From: an uncultured Clostridia bacterium
Lineage (GTDB): Bacteria > Bacillota > Clostridia > Oscillospirales > Ruminococcaceae
NCBI GenBank assembly: GCA_937892655.1
Contig: CALBJC010000115.1
Span: 1-32,625 of the forward strand
Direction: 5' to 3'
DNA length: 32,625 nucleotides
Below, one piece after another: positions 30,260 through 32,625 of the stretch. The notes beneath the pieces were generated by a model. The model did not search any database, was not told the DNA's origin, and saw nothing but the letters and a program-made list of their open reading frames with translations. Each line of letters opens with the position of its first letter. Position 1 is the first letter of the stretch. Position numbers and translations under genes: made by a program.

Positions 30260-31240
30260 TTATGACATTACCAAGAATAAAACGTATGCACCTACAATAC
30301 CAAGACCGAGTAATCTGTAAAGAAGAGTTCTGTTGCTGCCCTCTTTAGCGGTATTTTTAAATGACAGCAGTAAAATTACAAGTGCCGCTGACATCAGACA
30401 GCAGGCATTGAGTATTGCTGACTGCTTGCTTGAAATGTAAACTGAGCCTTTTCTGTAGATAACATCTGAAACAGCCATAATGAAGAAATTGAACATTCCC
30501 GAGCCTAAGATGTTACCAACGCAGGCATTGTAATTGCGCTTTTTAGCAAGAGCGATACATGATGTAAGCTCAGGCAAGCTTGTTGCAACGCCTAAGAATA
30601 CCGCACCCGCAAGAGTAGCACCCAGATCAAGACTTGTCTGAAGCTGGTCGGTAATCTTTGTAATAAAGATTGAGGCTGCAACTAAAAGTACAGCACAGAT
30701 TACAAATCTTATGATAATCTGCTTTAAAGTTAAGTTGCTTGTACATTCTTCATCGCTGCTCTGAGCGTCATCCCCTGCCATAAGCTTTATTGAGAGGATG
30801 TATGCTACTGTGATAAAAAGGCTGTAAACGCTGATGTTTGCAACTGTGAAATCAAGTTCTAAGTTAATTGCAAAATACATTGCAACAAACATTATTGTTG
30901 TAAATGCGATAGTTTTAAGATGGCTCTTACCTACAACTGCCTTTGAAAAGCTACCGGCACAGATAAGCACGATAGCGCCGAGGATTGTCATATTGAAGAT
31001 ATTTGAGCCTAAGATATTACCTATTACAAGTTCAGGGGAGTTCACCAGAGCGACAGATGAAATCGATGTGAAAAGCTCAGGCAGGCTTGTTACAGCTGCA
31101 AGGATAACGCCGCCGATAAACGCACCTGAAATTTCAGTTTTCTTATCGATCAAATCTACATAGTCTGCAAGCTTTGTAGATAAAACTACAACTACAAAGG
31201 CAAGCGCAAAGTATATTACAAATAACAAAGGTAATGACAT
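30260..31240 (-). CDS. CaCA superfamily Na+/Ca2+ exchanger-like membrane protein
   Basis: The 326-residue membrane protein has about ten helices arranged as two homologous halves. The duplicated alpha-repeats are clear: LAAVTSLPELFTSISS with GNILGSNIFN in the first half, and GVATSLPELTSCIALA with GNILGSGMFNFF in the second. A short acidic loop (DDAQSSDEE, near the middle) separates them. Members of this YrbG-like group exchange Ca2+ or other divalent cations for Na+ or H+; the ion is not certain. ATG at 31240 was chosen, with AAAGGG about eight bases upstream. It lies only 74 bp after valS on the same strand, with a terminator between. Confidence 0.93.
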   Translation of the reverse strand: MSLPLLFVIYFALAFVVVVLSTKLADYVDLIDKKTEISGAFIGGVILAAVTSLPELFTSISSVALVNSPELVIGNILGSNIFNMTILGAIVLICAGSFSKAVVGKSHLKTIAFTTIMFVAMYFAINLELDFTVANISVYSLFITVAYILSIKLMAGDDAQSSDEECTSNLTLKQIIIRFVICAVLLVAASIFITKITDQLQTSLDLGATLAGAVFLGVATSLPELTSCIALAKKRNYNACVGNILGSGMFNFFIMAVSDVIYRKGSVYISSKQSAILNACCLMSAALVILLLSFKNTAKEGSNRTLLYRLLGLGIVGAYVLFLVMS

Positions 31241-31280
31241 TTTTAAAACCCTTTCATTTTGGGATATTTTTTCAAAAACT

Positions 31281-31307
31281 ATCGCCCGCACTTTTTATGC
31301 AGGCGAT
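31281..31307 (-). terminator. Terminator between valS and the exchanger gene
   Basis: On the minus strand ATCGCCTGCA pairs with TGCGGGCGAT (one G-U) around a seven-base loop, then AGTTTTTG follows. Only about 40 bp remain before the exchanger start, so exchanger transcription may depend on read-through from valS. Confidence 0.8.
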
Positions 31308-31314
31308 AAAATTA

Positions 31315-32625
31315 TTACTTCTTGAGTGCTGCGATTGACTGTTCGATCTTTGCAAGTCTTTCCTGCGCCTTTGCAAGCTTTTCTCTTTCCATAGCAATAA
31401 GCTTTTCAGGAGCCTTTGCAATAAAGCCTTCATTTGAAAGCTTTCCTGACAGGAATGAGATATCCTTGTTGGCTGCTGCCTTTTCCTTTTCAAGACGAGC
31501 AAGCTCCTTTTCAGTATCAACGATATCTGAAAGCGGAATAAAGATTCTTGCACAGTCAGTAACTACTGTTACAGCGTCTTCCATTGAAACCTCTGTATCG
31601 ATTGTTACCTCTGAAGCAGAAGCGAGCTTTTCAAAGAACATAATGCCCTTTGAGAAGATTTCGCCCTCGTTTGTTTCGATACAAACCTTAGCCTTTACTG
31701 ATGGCGGAACATTCATTTCAGCTCTGCGGTTTCTGATACCCTTGATAGCTGTGATAATCTTTTCAAAATCAGCTTCATCAGCTGCAAATGAAAGAGCTTC
31801 ATCAAACTGTGGGAACTGCTGGAGCATAATGTATGAGCCATCGTTTACAAGAGCCTGCCAGATTTCTTCTGTGATAAATGGCATAAATGGATGCAACAGC
31901 TTGAGCATACCCTTCATTACCCATACGAGTACTGCCTGAGCAGTCTTAGCGCTATCGCCGCCTGCTGTGATTCTTGGCTTTGTAAGCTCAATGTACCAGT
32001 CGCAGTAGATATCCCAGATAAAGTCGTAAAGCTTTGAAACTGCAACGCCAAGCTCATAGCTTGTAAGGTTTGCATTTACTTCACGAGCGAGTGTATTGAA
32101 CTTTGAGATTACCCACTTATCTTCAATACTTAAATTTTCAGGAATTTCAACTGATGAACAGTCAAATTCATCAGGAAGATTCATCATGATAAATCTTGTA
32201 GCATTCCACAGCTTATTTGCAAAGTTTCTTGATGCCTTAACCTTTTCATCCATATAACGCATATCGTTTCCAGGTGAGTTACCTGTTGCGAGCATAAATC
32301 TCAATGCGTCTGCGCCATACTGGTCGATAACTTCAAGAGGGTCGATACCGTTGCCAAGTGACTTTGACATCTTTCTGCCCTGAGCGTCACGAACAAGACC
32401 GTGAATGAGAATTATATCAAATGGCTTTTCATTCATATGAGCAAGACCTGCAACGATCATTCTTGAAACCCAGAATGTTATGATATCGTAGCCTGTTACG
32501 AGAGTTGATGTAGGATAGAAGAACTTCAAGTCTTCTGTCTTGTCAGGCCAGCCGAGTGTTGAGAATGGCCAGAGCGCTGATGAGAACCATGTATCGAGAG
32601 TATCAGGGTCCTGACGCATAGCCTT
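31315..32625 (-). CDS. valS: Valyl-tRNA synthetase, C-terminal half (cut by window edge)
   Basis: The 437 visible residues enter from the right window edge in frame and end at TAA 31315-31317. They start inside the catalytic domain with QDPDTLDTWFSSALWPFSTL, a ValRS-specific stretch. LIHGLVRDAQGRKMSKSLGN (the KMSKS loop) and the anticodon-binding domain (CDWYIELTKPR, HPFMPFITEEIWQ) follow. The last 65 residues form the Glu/Lys/Ala-rich coiled-coil arm typical of ValRS (ARLEKEKAAANKDISFLSGK). The protein charges tRNA-Val. The HIGH motif, editing domain and leader lie outside the window. It sits near ileS on the same strand, but in a separate transcription unit. Confidence 0.96.
   Translation of the reverse strand, partial: KAMRQDPDTLDTWFSSALWPFSTLGWPDKTEDLKFFYPTSTLVTGYDIITFWVSRMIVAGLAHMNEKPFDIILIHGLVRDAQGRKMSKSLGNGIDPLEVIDQYGADALRFMLATGNSPGNDMRYMDEKVKASRNFANKLWNATRFIMMNLPDEFDCSSVEIPENLSIEDKWVISKFNTLAREVNANLTSYELGVAVSKLYDFIWDIYCDWYIELTKPRITAGGDSAKTAQAVLVWVMKGMLKLLHPFMPFITEEIWQALVNDGSYIMLQQFPQFDEALSFAADEADFEKIITAIKGIRNRRAEMNVPPSVKAKVCIETNEGEIFSKGIMFFEKLASASEVTIDTEVSMEDAVTVVTDCARIFIPLSDIVDTEKELARLEKEKAAANKDISFLSGKLSNEGFIAKAPEKLIAMEREKLAKAQERLAKIEQSIAALKK

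Noticed and set aside
31322..31939. A 205-codon open frame on the plus strand
   Set aside because: It lies entirely antisense to valS, has Ser/Phe/Ala-rich low-complexity composition typical of reverse-frame translation, and has no ribosome binding site.
1..32625. CRISPR array, prophage, insertion sequence, tRNA or rRNA genes
   Set aside because: No spaced direct repeats, transposase or integrase motifs, cloverleaf or rRNA-like sequence were recognised on reading both strands.

Overview
The window looks like chromosomal DNA of a low-to-moderate GC, Gram-positive anaerobe of the class Clostridia, most likely a Ruminococcus-type member of the Oscillospiraceae. The main clue is a secreted GH5 glycoside hydrolase with a C-terminal type I dockerin, the mark of a cellulosome. 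Supporting clues are a PPDK plus GTP-type PEPCK pair, DUF4317 and DUF4358 proteins, a QueT transporter, a T-box ahead of ileS, strong AGGAGG ribosome binding sites and several TTG/GTG starts. No phage, insertion sequence, CRISPR array, tRNA or rRNA gene was seen.

Layout. 1-487: 5' part of ppdK (minus). 797-6363: glmU, pth and mfd (plus). 6400-8142: dockerin-bearing GH5 enzyme (minus), divergent from a diacylglycerol-kinase-like gene (8363-9319). 9420-11992: a cyclase-family hydrolase and pckG (both minus). 12403-13194: a uridine-phosphorylase-like gene. 13243-14747: queT and class II fba (minus), with a candidate preQ1 riboswitch plus terminator between them. 14930-16822: nadE. 16897-17382: YfcE-type phosphodiesterase (minus). 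17475-18503: three small unrecognised genes in an operon. 18744-20192: orphan sugar-type ABC solute-binding lipoprotein. 20250-23975: five-gene minus-strand envelope operon (SGNH hydrolase, DUF4358 lipoprotein, small membrane protein, DUF4317 protein, membrane protein). 24199-25527: citrate synthase. 25736-26641: HEXXH protein of AT-rich composition. 26768-30175: ileS with its T-box leader (minus). 30260-31240: CaCA-type cation exchanger (minus). 31315 to the window end: 3' half of valS (minus).

How the genes work together. Most are housekeeping: cell-wall precursor supply, translation quality control, transcription-coupled repair, tRNA charging and NAD synthesis. Four genes sit at the PEP/pyruvate/oxaloacetate node or beside it (ppdK, pckG, citrate synthase, fba), as expected of a sugar fermenter that fixes CO2 through PEPCK. 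A perfect Rex-type operator lies upstream of the pckG promoter and suggests NADH/NAD control there.

The regulatory DNA is the most interesting part. There is a preQ1-I-like pseudoknot with an inserted hairpin and a readable antiterminator switch ahead of queT. The ileS T-box has an unusual bulge (UGGUUAA). A terminator-like hairpin lies in the citrate synthase leader, and several other terminator-like hairpins sit just before downstream start codons. The strongest protein oddity is a glutamine-dependent NAD synthetase whose glutaminase cysteine appears to be replaced by glycine.
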